Assembly (NCBI GenBank): GCA_949358305.1
Contig: OX442314.1
Coordinates: forward strand, 15,617,060-15,681,059
Length of the DNA stretch: 64,000 nt
Direction: 5' to 3'
DNA from: Strigamia acuminata
Lineage: Eukaryota; Arthropoda; Chilopoda; Geophilomorpha; Linotaeniidae
This document shows positions 25,301 through 40,300 of this stretch, piece after piece. A model generated the notes under the pieces. That model did not search any database and was not told where the DNA came from. It saw nothing but the letters and a program-made list of their open reading frames with translations. Made by a program: the position numbers and the translations under genes. Positions within the stretch are counted from its first letter, which is position 1. Each line of letters starts with the position of its first letter.

Positions 25301-28300
25301 GCATACGAAATTACGTTCTCACTTATCAGGGATCAAGGCTAGTACCTGATGGTGGGAGTGTGAAAGGTGGACTGGAAAGTAATCTAATAATCTCTTATCA
25401 AACACAAACAACTTTCCTTTAATCCAGTATTTTATGTAAAACCAATTTCCTTTTTTAAACCAAACATGTCACTAATTTCACAAATTAATTCCTCTCTATC
25501 TGTTTTGTGTTTGTTTTAAAAATGTTGCCACTTGCTGCTAAGTCTTGTACATACAGTACACGCCTTTAAAAATGCAAGTTGGAGATAAAAGAAAAGAAAA
25601 ACATTTTCCCTTGAAACTTATTTGTGCACTTTAAACTGCGTACTGGGACTCGACAAATTATTTAATCGTTTCATCAAATATTCCATTGCATTAGTTTCTC
25701 ATAAATTATTACACGAATATTTAATTGAACTTCTCCTAAAGACATAAGACGACACCCCCAAAGAAAAATATAAACTCAACTAACTAATCCTAAGTAAACA
25801 TTATCAATAATTTAACCTCGCAAATGTTTTAAATTTGTTATCGCTTCGGTTCAAGAAATATCTCCAAAACGTAATGGCTCGAATCTGAATAAACATCATC
25901 TGTGCGATTGCCTCGCTTTCAAATTTCACCTAATCCAATATGGAAATGATCCTCTGGAGAACTGAGCCAATGCGAAAGTCCATAAATTGTCCAAATATTC
26001 AATAAAAGTTGTACAACATTCGAAGTATCATTTGTCGTAACTGATATTACACTTGACGCTTTCAACCCTGATGAGGATAACACTAGTACCACAAAATCAA
26101 TGTGTCTCAATCCTTGAGGGAATCCATACCAAAGATATAAAAGAGAATAAATGTCATCCGATAATAAACTAAAACCAGCAATGAAAAGTACACGATAAAT
26201 CTAACGGCTGTGCAAACTTATCTCGAAAAATATAATTCAAGACAAACCGATTTTTGTTTTCATGAAAATTTATTTTCCAACCAAGCAAACAAACTCTTAC
26301 CTATGTGACGGTATTGGCAGCCCCTGTACGGCGCAAGGGATTTCGCTGGTATTCCCTCTCATGACCGTCAGCGATGCCTGGTGGTGGTTGATTCTCGGGG
26401 GGACACTGCTCTTGGGATCTAACACATAAAGACAAAAAAAGAGAAAGACAAACCATAAATAAAATAAATGCATAGAACCATCCCAGATAAAAATTACGAG
26501 TTGCGCCGAACGCGCCATATATATATAAAACACAACAACAAAAAAAGAGTAAGCGACTATAAAAAAAATTTATAAAAAAGAGGGGCTTTTATACAAGTGA
26601 AGATTTTGAGTGCAAGTCATAAATATATTCTCACAATAGTGTCTTTCTGCCAACAAAAATTGCGCACATAGGTTATGAAATGTTCATTGCTTCGGTGCTC
26701 AAGTCATGGATGATTGACAGTATGTGACATTTTAAGTTTCTTCGCACTAAAATAAATGCAGTTTGAATCACCAAAGAAGACAAAACTTGTAACTTATTGC
26801 TGACATACTGGCATTGATGTCGGCCAATTGTACGATTCTATTTCTAAGGCTGGATTGTACTTATACGCGCCCAGATTCATTTTTTATTTTCTAATGTACA
26901 ATTGGCGCTGCAATAAATAAAATAAAATAAAAAAATTTAAAAAATTTAAAAAAATAAAAAAATTAAAAAAAAAAAAAAATGTAATGCAGACTTGTCCAGA
27001 GATATAAGATCTATCAGAAATCGAAAAAGCAAACTTTATCCTTAAGGTTTACCAGAAGAAAACATCCATTGTGGCAAGCGAAAAACATTATTCCTTTGTG
27101 AAACACACAAAAGAGAAGAAAAAGCCATCAAATCCAGGAAGTCGTATGAGCTGGTTTGTCCAATGATACGCACGCCAAGACACTTGCAACTGCCAAATAG
27201 AAAACTTATTCAATCGGACATCATCAACAAACTTGTCGCCCATAAACCTACATCCATTACCACAACGCGCTGCAAAGATAAAAAAAATTCAAACGACTAC
27301 ACTTGAATATATTACTCGATGTGACATTACATGACCGAAATGAAGCATTTAATTACTTAAAAATCCCAACAGACGCATTTAGCGATCAGATAGTGCGCTT
27401 ATGTCGCGACATCGAGTGAGCACATTTACAACTATTAGAAATTGATAGCCCAGCTTTAGTGCAAGGTAAGCATTCAATGAGAAAAGTATACCCAAGAGAC
27501 AAGTCTAACGACATTAGCCAGGAGTCGTTAAGTGTGTAATTAACATTGTACACACTCATTATTTTTGTGGTGCAGTTCTGAAGACTAATTTCATTTGTGT
27601 AATAAGGCGAGAAAAGAGTGAGAAAGAAGAAAAAAATCAAGTATTGCAAAGCAGAAAAGTTAAACTTCACTCTATATGCTTAATTACTAAACGACATCAA
27701 GGCAGAAAACAACGACATCAACATATTCATCGAACGTGTTGAAACTTACTTTCAAGTGCCATCAACATCAATAAATATCAAGCGAAAGTGATACATTTTC
27801 GGGAGAAAAAAAAAAAGAGAAAAAATTAGGCCAACACACACCCAGTGAGAAATTACTTGAATCCCGCCCAATCACGATCCAATTTCATTTGCACCCACAC
27901 CCTTTTATTTCATCTATTGCAATCGAGGGAAATGTGACAAGGGAACTGGGACTAATTCTCATCGCGCAAGTCGCAAAACTTTTAATTCGAACAGAGAAAC
28001 CTCTAGGCAGCAGCAATGCTGCTCTGATCAGCTGCAACATTACTAGTTGATAGTTGAGCGAGAAGAAAGATCATCAGTGTGCAGACCGTGACTTCCTTTC
28101 ATGACCATCATCGCTCTGATCGAGAAACAATTTTGGCGCCACCTTACGACGCCCAGGAGAGGCAAGAAAGCGGCAGCTCTCAAGTCATTTGGTGGTTTGG
28201 AATGGAAATACGCTCGGCCTTCTAGTCGTTCTGTCATGTGCATAAGTCGAGTTTAACCAGCAAACTTTGCTTTCAAAAGCCAAGTGCAATGCGCGCATAA

Positions 28301-31300
28301 AAGTTAAATATTGAAGATTTCGCTTGATATCCCATGCTAGACTGGGGACTACATCTGCAGCAAAAATCTCCGGTCACACTCACACCACGTTCATATGTCG
28401 GCGTACACTTCCAAACTTTTCTCTCTTCCGCTGCGATAACATTCACACGTAAAGGGCTAGACACTGATAAATAAGTTAAAGATCAAGTGCACTGAGTATC
28501 TAATTAAAATAGGCTATAAACCTTGAAGGGTGCGACATAAAAAACGTCACCCCTCACATAAAAAAAGTAATAAAATGTATTTTACAAGTCACTTTTCTTC
28601 CTTTTGTATTTTTCAAATTTTGTGAACAAGTGGTTTATTTGTTCTACTAGTATATACATTGAACTCATTTCATTTGCACAACATGTCCAGATGAGTGGTT
28701 AATAAACCATCGGATTTCCAATCTGTCTTTCAAGAAACATACATAAAACATAATAATAATGCATTGGCTATTGTATTCACGATAATGGGAAGAGAAAGGG
28801 AGATTAGAAAGCGGATGCACAACGAATTGTGTAAGTTGGCGCTATCAATACAAAGATTTTTTTTTTTACAATGTTATGAACACACCCTTACTACATGCCT
28901 TTTCTTCAATACGAATATGTACATAAATATTTAACGCATTAAGTGGTAATAATGATAATTGACAAGTTACTTGGCATGCCGTTCGATGTACAAATCAATT
29001 CTTATTTGGTCAACCAATTGAAGCAAACATTTTTGATTAATGGTTACTTCGGTGTCAAAACAAAAATTAATGCTGAAGTATAAAAGCATTCATGCTTTAA
29101 ATCCAAATCATGACGCACTATATTCATCAAATAAAGTAATTTTTTTTAGTTAAGCAGTATTTCGCTTAGCGTGCTTCGTTTCAGCGAGCGTTTTGCTGTT
29201 GTTGCTTATTGCCGGCACTTATTGAAGTTTATTATTGTTGTTTGCAGTAGCTTTGACCTTTGAGTAAAAGTAGTCCGAAGTTTGACCTTTCTACACTGGT
29301 TGAGAGAACGAGAATCGCATATCTGCACGTACAAACCAAGAGGTTAAAGGTGATAAAACTCGGACAGAGAATGCCATAAGAATGTTGAATATTTTAGACT
29401 CAACTATTGAATTTTATCAGATTTAATCAAATTTAATTCATGCAGACAGGTTTTCTAAAATTTAATCGAAATTTCATTGATTGCTCACATATTCCTCATC
29501 TTTTCAAAAATAAATTTAATTACCCAAATTACTCCATTAGTGCGATTGATGTCAAACACTCAAATAACTTGCCCATCACGCCAATTAGAAAAATGATAAA
29601 CTAGCAATTTTTCCTCCAACATTATATTATAACTTCTACGAAAATTTCAGATATTTACCAATAAGTTTCCCGTCATAAATATTTCTAAGCGTTTTCATTA
29701 AATGCGTAACAGTACATCCTTAATATTGAAAATTCCAATTACTAAACCTACTATTTATTGATTGACCACATTTTATTTCCACCAGTTAAAACTACCACAC
29801 TTTCACACCCATATTTCAACAGTAACAATATGCAGTTGACACATTATTACACAACAAATAATTTATTCGCTAACTACATTAATATTAGTTAACTTAATTA
29901 CCGTTGTACGTTTCTCTCATGGCTGAAAAGTTTTCAAAACACGACCCGACGGATGTAACTTTTTGCCACTAATGCCTGAACCCTGTTGTTGATCACTCAT
30001 CCCCGCATTTGTTTTATTCCGTTACCTTTATAATTGCATTAAAGCACACCTGAAATTACATTATAAAGTTGCGAGTCCAATAAGCTGTTAGGCTCATCAA
30101 AATGTTTACAGCTTTCACATGTGTGAAGTTTGAGTCAAACCACTGGCAATTTTTCCACTCCTCAGTGGTACTAAGGGGATGTCGGGAAAGTGGGAGGCCT
30201 CTAAGCTATTTATCTTATTCCCCGAGCACACGGTCGGTAATGATGCCAGAGAGCTCCCAAACCATTGGCGCCGACAAATTGTAGAAAAGAAGAATAGACT
30301 GTGGCATGTGATCTTGTTAAAGATTCTCGTACAACTATTTTCACCACTTCCCAATTCCCACTTCGAATCTTTTTTCTCAACCCCTTTAATACTGTTTACA
30401 ATCGCATCAGTCAATCGTTTACGGCAAATAAAACTAAACAAATATTTCCCAAGCAATTAAATTTACCCTTTAAAAAAAAAAACTAGGACGAACATACTAA
30501 TAGCCTCAAACACGCTATTACGTTTTATCTTCTAATTACTCGCTCCCCACTGCAAATGGAAATCAACATTGGGTAATTACCGCAACACTCTTAAGATTAT
30601 ACGTTTTGTAGAAGACAACAGCGAGGAGGCACAGGTGTGCTAAGTAAACAGATAAAAATTCGTATATATAAAATACGAAGCCGAGAAAAAATATTGCCAA
30701 CAACAACCGGCATTTTTATAGAGAGCTATCAAATCACAATACCTTCAATCAAACGGTTTAATTCAAGACGCTATAACCCGTTAATTATCGTAACTTCATA
30801 ATAAAAATATCGATTTCAATCTTTGCTGCAAATTGCAATTGCAACCGAGCGTATAATTAAAAAAAAAAGAATGAAAATTCCACTGATCTCTTGTGTTCCG
30901 CTCACATTCGACTTCATTTCCATTAATTCCATCAGGCATTACAAAAGGACCACATAATCCAACATTCACCGACCATAAGCGCTTTAACACACAGCACAGA
31001 CGTGAGTAGCATCAAATAGCGAGTCTCTTATCTGTCATCATTTGTGACAATCCATATCTCGACAGCATGCAGGAAACCTCACATCCGACCACACGACTTC
31101 TTTAGTTCTTTTGAGTGCACCCTGGCATGTGTCCTCCACCTCTCGAAAAAAAAAAATCTAACACGATGACACGGACAACAAAAGGATCGTCTTATGGCTC
31201 GTAAATAAATTTATCCTTCTTTTTAAACCTCCAATTGAATAGAGGCATGCACTCCAACTCACGCACGCATAAAACCGAATATTCTCTCTTTCACTTCTTT

Positions 31301-34300
31301 CTCAATTCCCATGGGTGGCAATTACGCTACTCACTATCGCCTTGTCATTTACAATTACGCTCAGTTGAAGTCATTTACGTGCGCTCCGTTTCCTTTTAAG
31401 TGTCATTCAATTATCGGTACTAGTGCAATGCCCAGGCAACTGCTATTTGCTGCTGCACAGTATCTGCTGTATCAGTCACAATATAAACCGGATTACGGTT
31501 TATTATTCAAGTTGATATCCCACTGTTATTGTCCAAATCCACACATAACTCAAGATTCAATTCTAACTTATCTGTATGGCCAAACATGCAAGAGGAAGGA
31601 TTTCTTTAAAATAACTCCATGAATTTTCCACTTGTGTGTAATTGACAGATCATTGTAGCAGACTTCACTCAAACTCCGCCCGGTATCTTGACGTCCAATT
31701 CAAACTGTTTATCACAGTCTGCGCATGCATTTAACGTTGCAATCGGTCAAGTTTATTGCACACAAAGGCACTAAAGCAACAAAATTTCGGTACCATGCTG
31801 TAAACTACTTTTGTTAACGAGTTAATTGGTGTTTCCTTTTGGAGTGTTCTTCACTCCAATGCACGTCACTTGTTATTTGTTAATTTGTGACACTGCCTTT
31901 CTGCAGCGCCACCTATTACTTTGAATAAACTAGTCAGTTATGTAAATCTCAACTACTCCAACGGTCCATTACAATTTCAAATGCTTAGTCAAGACAGACT
32001 AACTTTATAATTAGGCTTAAAATACTGCTAAACTAAATAACGACGGGAATTAGGAAATCATCTGAGCAGTGTAAGTTTATCATCAAGATATTGGACGCAG
32101 ACTTTTTATAGAGAGTGCTGCTAACTTGACACCTGACATGCACTTCCAGAAATTAAATTTTTTTTGGGCGATTCTGGCAATACTCAGTTATGCGACATCA
32201 AAAATCCTGATAACTCCATTTTGCCAATTCCAGACTGCTGTCTGCCAACTTGACACCAAGTGAAATTACAAATGTAATAGCTGACTGCGGTAGTTGGTAG
32301 CCCTCTGCCAATGCTCAGTCGTGCCTTCCAAATTATTTTACAAATCAATTTTTCTGATTTAAATTATCCCAGTTAAAGTCTACAAATGAAACGAGATGCG
32401 AATAGTCTGTCTGACAACTTAACTTATACCAAAAGGATAAATCTCTCTACAGCCGTCATCAGTTTTTTCAATTATAACAAATCACAACATCTCATATTTC
32501 GTCGCACTATAAATCAAGAAATGTGGCCACTATTGATCATGTGTGGATCTGTAGCTATCTAGTCACACGCTCCAAGAGGTATTTATAGAGAAAAAGTAAG
32601 GCGGAGTATCAGAAAAAGGAAGAAAAAAAAGAGATTGGACACGAAACCATGCTCGAGATGTATTATATATAGGCAACATTAAACGAGTGTGAGGAATTTT
32701 CGATTTTCTTCTTCCTATCACCAACATAAGATTGATGTCCCTTCCTCTACCAATTCAAAATCAAAGATTGTTCCACAGATGCACGGAAAGCAAGGGGCTG
32801 AGGTTCTGATACCTCGCGGAAGTAATTATCGTTCCTATCACAACTTTCACTTGGTTAGAGTTGGACTGACATTATCAGAGTCAAACCGATCTTGCTTCTT
32901 TAGCCAGGATAAAAAAAAAATAAAAAAAATCCACAACCAAGTTACATTAAATGTCTTGTAATCATAAACTTTAGAAAAAAAATATATTCTTTTACAGTAA
33001 TTGGATATTAAGGTTTAATATCCCAAGTGTATTAATATCATATACAATGGGGCGCACATTTTGACCTGGACCCGACATTAAGAGCATATCTAGAGCAAGT
33101 AAAATCTTCTTCTGGTTGAATAAACATGGTTGAAGAAATGCACATTAGATAAATACTTTGTAGAAAAACAAGCGGTTTTTCGGTCTGATGATCAAACATT
33201 CCGTTTGATTCGTCGTTCGTGTGTGGCGGTGGCTCTGTTTTTAAAGTCATGCTGATTTGATTGAACCAAGATCAAAGTGTTTGGTGTGATTGAATATCCC
33301 GGTACTTTGATTTGGTCTCCAACTGTTGATTTTGGTTTACTCGAAACTCATCAAGTGAATGGTATCTGCCACATCCTATCCCGTTAGAAATGAACAAGGC
33401 CAAATGCTTCATTACTCTGCAAGAGTTCTGCTATGTGTAACTGCTTTAAAGCACACAACAATTATTCCACGATAATTGTTTGCAAAGCATACATTAAATT
33501 ATATTAATGGTTTCAACCATTTTTTTTTACTTATTAGGTGAGTCTATGTTTAAAATTACATCTTGTTCGTTGTTCCATAGCAGAGTCGGTAAATATTTGT
33601 GGGACATTAAGCAGAGAAAGTTGTTGTATTAACATGTATTTCTTTTGTCGTTGCTTCTGGTTAGTTGCAACAATTTTGTTACTTTTCAAGAGGAGGAATT
33701 AAGTGTTCTGTTGCAATAAAGAAACGTGTAAAAACTGGGAGTTTTAGAAGTCTCGAGGTCACACAGAATCGAAGGAATGGAGGATGCGCCGTACAGCGAA
33801 GTCGACATTCAGGAGGTGTTTTCCATTTTAGAAGCGATGACGCGGATTCGTGGAACCGGAAATGCGTTTTGGTGTCATAATTTGTCATAATCCTTTTTGT
33901 CCTTGTTTTGTATTTTGTGAACCCCGAATAAATCAGTGTAATTTCCAATTTACCACGTGCAGCATGTCTTGATTTTTGGTCAGATTTTCAATCCATTTCA
34001 ATCGTAAGTTAGAAGCAGTTTTTGTCGAATATCAACGTGTGGATCTCATTTGAACTTTCAAATGGTGCCGAAACCCGGGAATTAGTTTGAATCCGGATAG
34101 AAAAAGTAGCGAGATCTGTCTTGCGAAGCCGACCACGTTGAATCTTTTTGACAGAACGTCTTACGAACGTCTTGCGAAGCCGACCGCGTTGAGCCTTTCT
34201 CGACAAACAGCGTTAAGAAGCCGACAACGTTGAGCTTTTCTCGACAAACAGACAACAATGGACGCCCTCGATCGATTGCGTGCACAACAGAAAACGTCTA

Positions 34301-37300
34301 GAGAAGGAGCCAACAGACTGGTCAATACAGTTATAGTAGAATTGGCCGGCGCCGAACCAGAAATCCACGCGTTACGACGATTAAGGAACCAGTTGATTGC
34401 AAAAAGCGCACAACTTACAGCCCTCGACGATCAGATATCGCCGTTAATCGTAACAATCGCGGACTTAGAGGCGGAAGAAGGCGACAATGAAGAATATCGT
34501 GAAAAGATAATAGATGCTTTAACCGATATCGACATTAAACTAGACGAAGCGTTGCGACCAGCTGCACCAATCGTGAACCCGGTCGATCCGAGTAACCACA
34601 GCACCGCAAACAGCTCCGGCGACGTGACGATTAAACTGCCGAAGCTCGTAATGCGGAATTTTAGCGGGAATCCAGTCGAATGGTCGAAGTTTTGGTCAAA
34701 TTTTGAGCTGAGCGTTCACAACAATAATTCACTTTCCACAAAAGCCAAGTTTGTGTATTTGAATTCAGTGCTCGAAGGCACTGCAGCGACTGTTGTACAC
34801 GGACTCAAAATCAGCGACGAAAACTACGAAGCGGCGGTAACTTTGCTCCAGAACAGATTTGGAAAGAAAGAAGTTATCGTTAATGCCCATATCCAGACGC
34901 TAATGAAGCTAGAACCAGTAAAACGAGTTAGCGACCTCGTTAAGCTACGGAAGCTCCACGACACATGCGAATTACATGTTCAATGCCTCAAGAATGAAGA
35001 AATTGATACAAATACGTTCGGAATCGTCTTGTGTCCGTTATTGCGAGCAGCCGTACCAGAAGTAATTGCGTTAGATTTCTCGCGCAAGAACCCAGACAAC
35101 ACTCATGATATGAAGTTGTTCATGGATTTCTTCAGAACTGAGCTGGAGTTACGAGAACAACATACCAGCACTTCAATGAGTGATCCACTGGACAAACCAG
35201 TAGCCAAGCCGTTTATCGATTACAAGAAATCGACTCGAAACGAAAAGCTAACCTCATCAAGCGCGTTGACGACCAACGTCGCTTCATCCAGCTGCATTTT
35301 CTGCGACGATAAGAGTCACAAAATGGAAGAATGTCCGTTGACTGTGGCTGATCGAATGAAGAAGTGTATGAAAGATCGCAGATGTTTTCGTTGCCTGGGT
35401 ACCAAGCACATGGCGCGCAATTGTTCACAAAAAGTAAAGTGTGTCAATTGTGAACGGTTCCACCACATATTGTTGTGTGAAGAGCCGAGCAATAAGCCAG
35501 AAGTTACCCTCACATCGACTGTAACAGCCGCAACGATCACAGCAGACAACACAGACTTGTTTTTACAAGTGTTGATGACGAATGTAGAATCGGATTGTAA
35601 AACTAAGCAAGTGCAATGCCTTTTTGACGGTGGGAGTCACCGCTCATTCATCAGCCAGAAGCTAGTAAAAGAACTAGATGCCCAAGTCGTGGGTGAACAG
35701 AATATGCAAATCTCAAGCTTTGGCGATTCCAGAGCTGAGACAGTACGTCGTCGTCGAGTGAAGGTGACGCTGCGAAATGTTAGCGATTCTAACAAGTTTT
35801 TCGATATAGAACTGATCGAAGTACCGCAGATAACCCACTCGGTTGCGAAACAGTCCGGTCAGAACGTGCGCGAAATGCTGAAAAGGCACAAGATTGTGCT
35901 GAATATCGACCAGATGTCGACCCAGCAAAGTGAAGTCTCCGTTTTGATTGGTGCAGATCAGTTTTGGCGAATTGTCACCGGCGAATCCAAGCGGTTGGAT
36001 GACGGATTGATGTGTCTACACACGTCCCTCGGATGGACGATCCACGGAGCAATTAGAAGTCAAAACGAGTTGGACAGACAGCCAGTAATCCAGACAAACC
36101 TCGTACAGTATGAGGACAGACTCGATCATCTCTTGCGTCGGTTTTGGGAGTTAGAAGCTGTGGGCATTTCCCATGAGTCTCTTACGAATGCGCAGGACGA
36201 AGATGATCAAGCGGTAACGAAATTCAAAGAATCTATCAATTGGACGGGAGAGCGATATGAAGTCGGATTGCCCTGGTTGATGGAAAAGTCAGATTTGGAT
36301 AGTAATTACCAAGTAGCACTTAAACGACTGTGGAATTTGGTCCGCAAGTTTAAGCAGGATCCAGATTTGTACCATCGATACAAGAAAGTTCTGGACGAAC
36401 AGAAATTAGCTGGGATCATTGAACCGGCCCCAGAAGTACCCGATCAGAGTGGTTGCTATTACCTCCCGCACCGTCCAGTAATTCGAGAGCGTCGTAGCAC
36501 CACAAAGCTGCGCATCGTTTATGACGCTTCATCACATGCGCAAAAGAGTCGGTCTTTAAACGACTGTCTGTTCACCGGACCTAACCTCCTGCCACAGTTA
36601 ATCGATGCCATCTTATTTTTCCGACAATATATTGTGGCTTTGATTGGAGATATCAAACAGGCGTTTCACCAAATTTTGTTAAAATTGGCCGATCGAGATG
36701 CTGTGAGATTCCTGTGGATTGCAGATGGATGGGATGTAGTGGGACCGATAACATTAGAGATTCTCCGACAAACCAGAGTCTTGTTTGGAGCATCACCGAG
36801 TCCATATTTGTTAAATGCTACGATACAGCATCACCTCGAACGCTACGAAAAGATTTATCCTGAACTAGTCAAGATATTAAAAGAGAGATTTTACGTAGAC
36901 GATTTTTTACACAGTGTGAAAACTGTAGCAGAAGCCATCGAAGCCTATAAGAAGGTGTCGACCATTATGATGGAAGCCAACATGGAGTTAGTAAAATGTT
37001 ACAGCAACTCTCGAAATCTGCGAGAGCAATTTGCTTTGGACCATCCAAATGCAGAGTTTGAAAGCGAACAAAAAGTGTTGGGCCTAAAATGGAATGGCGA
37101 TAGGGATGATTTGTCGTTAGAGCTTGAAGATGTGAAGATAACGTTAGAACGTGAATCCAACACGAAACAACAAGTTATCCAACTTGTGGCGCAGATCTTT
37201 GATCCGCTAGGATTTGCGTCGCCTTTCACAGTCTCTGGAAAACTGTTTTATCAGCAGCTGTGGAAACAACGAATAGAGTGGGACAGCCACTTGCCAGTCG

Positions 37301-40300
37301 AATTCCTCAACCAGTGGAAAAAATGGAAAGTCCAATTACCATTATTGGAGCAGATTAGAGTGCCAAGACATTTTGGCGTAGACGAGAATTTGGACAATCA
37401 GGAGATCCATCTTTTCTGTGATGCTAGTCCACTAGCATATGGGGTGGTGGCGTACAATCGTGTGCGCTACCCAGACGGAAATTGTAAAGTTTTCTTTATT
37501 CTTTCTAAATGCAGAATAGCCCCCATTAAAACGATAACGCTACCCAGACTCGAATTGATGGGAGCTTTGCTTTTGGCTAGAGTCGCTAAAAGGTTGAGCC
37601 AATTCTCGACCGCGAAAGTCACAGCTTGGACGGACTCAACTATCGTTTTATGTTGGCTAAGAGAGAAGAAAAAAGCAATTCCATTCGTAGCTCGAAGAGT
37701 GGAAGAGATCCAATCGCAAGTACCATTCTCAAATTGGCGTCATTGTCCGGGAGTTCAGAATCCCTCGGACCTTCTAACTAGAGGTATAGATGCAGAGACG
37801 CTAATTCAAGCAAGAGAGTGGTGGAATGGACCCGAGTGGCTCGTCGAAAACGAGAGTGGGTGGCCAACTAGATCGTCGGATGCAGTCGATGAAGAAATCG
37901 AAACAGAAGAGTTTTCTGCAAATACAGTTACAGTTGCAGAATTGCATTTGATGGAAGAGCCATCAAGATTTGGCAGTTGGAAACGATTAATTCGAATCAC
38001 CGGGTGGATGAAAAGATTCATCAACAATAGCAGAGGAAAAATTCACCACGGAGATCCTCTAACAGTAGATGAGCTACTGGAGACTGAGCTTTATTGGATT
38101 CGTGTGATTCAACAAGAGAATTATGCGGCAGAATTGACAGCAATGAATCGTCAGCAAGAGTTTAATCATGACTCCGTTTTAAGCAACGTGTCTTGTTATT
38201 TGGATGAGAATGGTTTGATGCGATTAAACACGAGACTTAGATGGGCTAAGGTCGATAAGAATTTGATAAACCCATATGTTTTGTCCGCGAACCATGCGTT
38301 GACCAGTCTTGTGGTCTGGGAAGCGCATCAGAGAGTTTTCCATGGAGGACTCGGTGAGACTTTGGCAGAAATCCGACAACGATTTTGGATGCCAAAGTTG
38401 AGAAAAACAGTAAAAAGCATTTTGAGTCGGTGTTTCGTGTGCAAGCGAGTACAGGGACGATTCATACGACAGATTGAGTCGTCCTTGCCCCCAGATAGAG
38501 TTACTCAGACCGAACCTTTCCAAGTAGTTGAAATCGACTTCGCAGGTCCGCTGTATCAGCGCAGCGGAGAGAAATGTTACATAGCTGTATTCACGTGTGC
38601 AGTAGTCAGAGCTGTGCACTTGGAATTAGTATCGAGTATGAATACAGAAAAATTCATTCAGGCTTTGAAAAGGTTTTTTGCGAGACGAGGTGTCCCGAGT
38701 ACGATTTACTCCGACAACGCATTAACTTTTAAGCGCACAGAAAAAGAACTCAGCCTTTTGTTAAAAGCAGTGAAAGGTGAAGAAATGCAAGGCTTTCTCA
38801 CTGAACGAAAAATCAGATGGCGTTACATAGTCGAACGTGCGCCATGGTGGGGTGGTTTTTGGGAGCGGATGGTGAAGTCGACTAAATCGAGTCTGAAGAA
38901 AGTTTTAGGGAAATCGTCTCTTGACTTTGAAGAGTTGACGACGATTCTTGCAGAAATAGAATCGTGCATTAATTCGCGTCCGCTCTCGTATGTCTACACC
39001 GAGGATGAAGACAGTCACCCGTTGACGCCTGCTCATTTCCTAGTCGGTGGGCGGAGCTGTAATTTGCCGGATCCTAGCCAGCAAACGATCCAGCCATTGT
39101 CATCGAATTCCGTTGCTATTCTGAAGAGATGGAAGTTACGGCAGTTAAAGTTAGGACATTGGTGGTCGCGATGGCAGAGAGAGTATCTCACTGAGTTGCG
39201 AGTCCATAGGAAGAACGATAAGAGTTCTCGTGAAGTGCAGTCCGGTGATGTGGTTTTAATAGAAGAGTTAAACCAACCCCGAATGACCTGGAAGGTTGGC
39301 AGAGTCGTAGAAGTATTCCACGAGCGCGACGGGCGAGTTCGAGCTTGTGAATTAAAGTTAGCAACTGGAAAGAATTTACGACGACCAGTTCAGAGGTTGT
39401 GCGTTTTGGAAGCGCACGATGTAGAAGCAGCGAGTGGCGATACCACTCCGGCCCCAGTGTAAAAACTGGGAGTTTTAGAAGTCTCGAGGTCACACAGAAT
39501 CGAAGGAATGGAGGATGCGCCGTACAGCGAAGTCGACATTCAGGAGGTGTTTTCCATTTTAGAAGCGATGACGCGGATTCGTGGAACCGGAAATACGTTT
39601 TGGTGTCATAATTTGTCATAATCCTTTTTGTCCTTGTTTTGTATTTTGTGAACCCCGAATAAATCAGTGTAATTTCCAATTTACCACGTGCAGCATGTCT
39701 TGATTTTTGGTCAGATTTTCAATCCATTTCAATCGTAAGTTAGAAGCAGTTTTTGTCGAATATCAACGTGTGGATCTCATTTGAACTTTCAAAAAACGCT
39801 TGCCATCTTTAGAAGAAAGAAAGAAATTAAAAACAGGTATTCAGGGGTTGAAAATGCAAAATCCTGTCTTGTCGTTTCTTCCCCCAATTGGCATACAAGT
39901 TACCTTGCAATAAAGCATATTCAATCTGCACTAAGCATTCACCACAAGCAGCCAGTCTCTCATTTATTTGGTTAAAACTCACAACTTCCAAGTGATAGTT
40001 ATTTATTTTATTTAAATTTAGGATGTACACGTAAATTTCAGAGCTGTAGCTAATAATTCATAACCTATGTGCGTGATTATACGCTCATTACTTATAGATT
40101 AAGAATATACACACATCATTTTTATCTTAACATTTGCATTGCTTTTTGTTGTTTTAATTGGGTTATTTAGATTCTCGAGATAAGCAGATAAAAATTACTA
40201 CCTATATTTTTCCCTTTATTAATTTTTATCTACAAAAATAGAAACTTTTTAGCATGAATCACGATAAATAAGAATTTATATTCGATACGAAACAAGAAAT

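Larger units (their letters stand above)
33727..39793 (+). mobile_element. BEL/Pao LTR retrotransposon, element 1 (complete, 6,067 bp)
   Basis: Two 336-bp LTRs (33,727-34,062 and 39,458-39,793) flank a tRNA-Phe-type primer-binding site, a short repeated leader and one uninterrupted gag-pol frame. A 5-bp target duplication AAACG lies at 33,722-33,726 and 39,794-39,798. The LTRs differ at one position (G at 33,864, A at 39,595), so the insertion is recent. It is antisense to the host Dscam gene, in its largest intron. No env-like frame is present. Confidence 0.95.

Noticed and set aside
30115-30486. Cluster of overlapping frames on both strands
   Set aside because: Short, mutually overlapping, no domain; not supported as a gene.
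35213-38619. Antisense open frames over BEL element 1 gag-pol
   Set aside because: Shadows of a real coding frame on the opposite strand.
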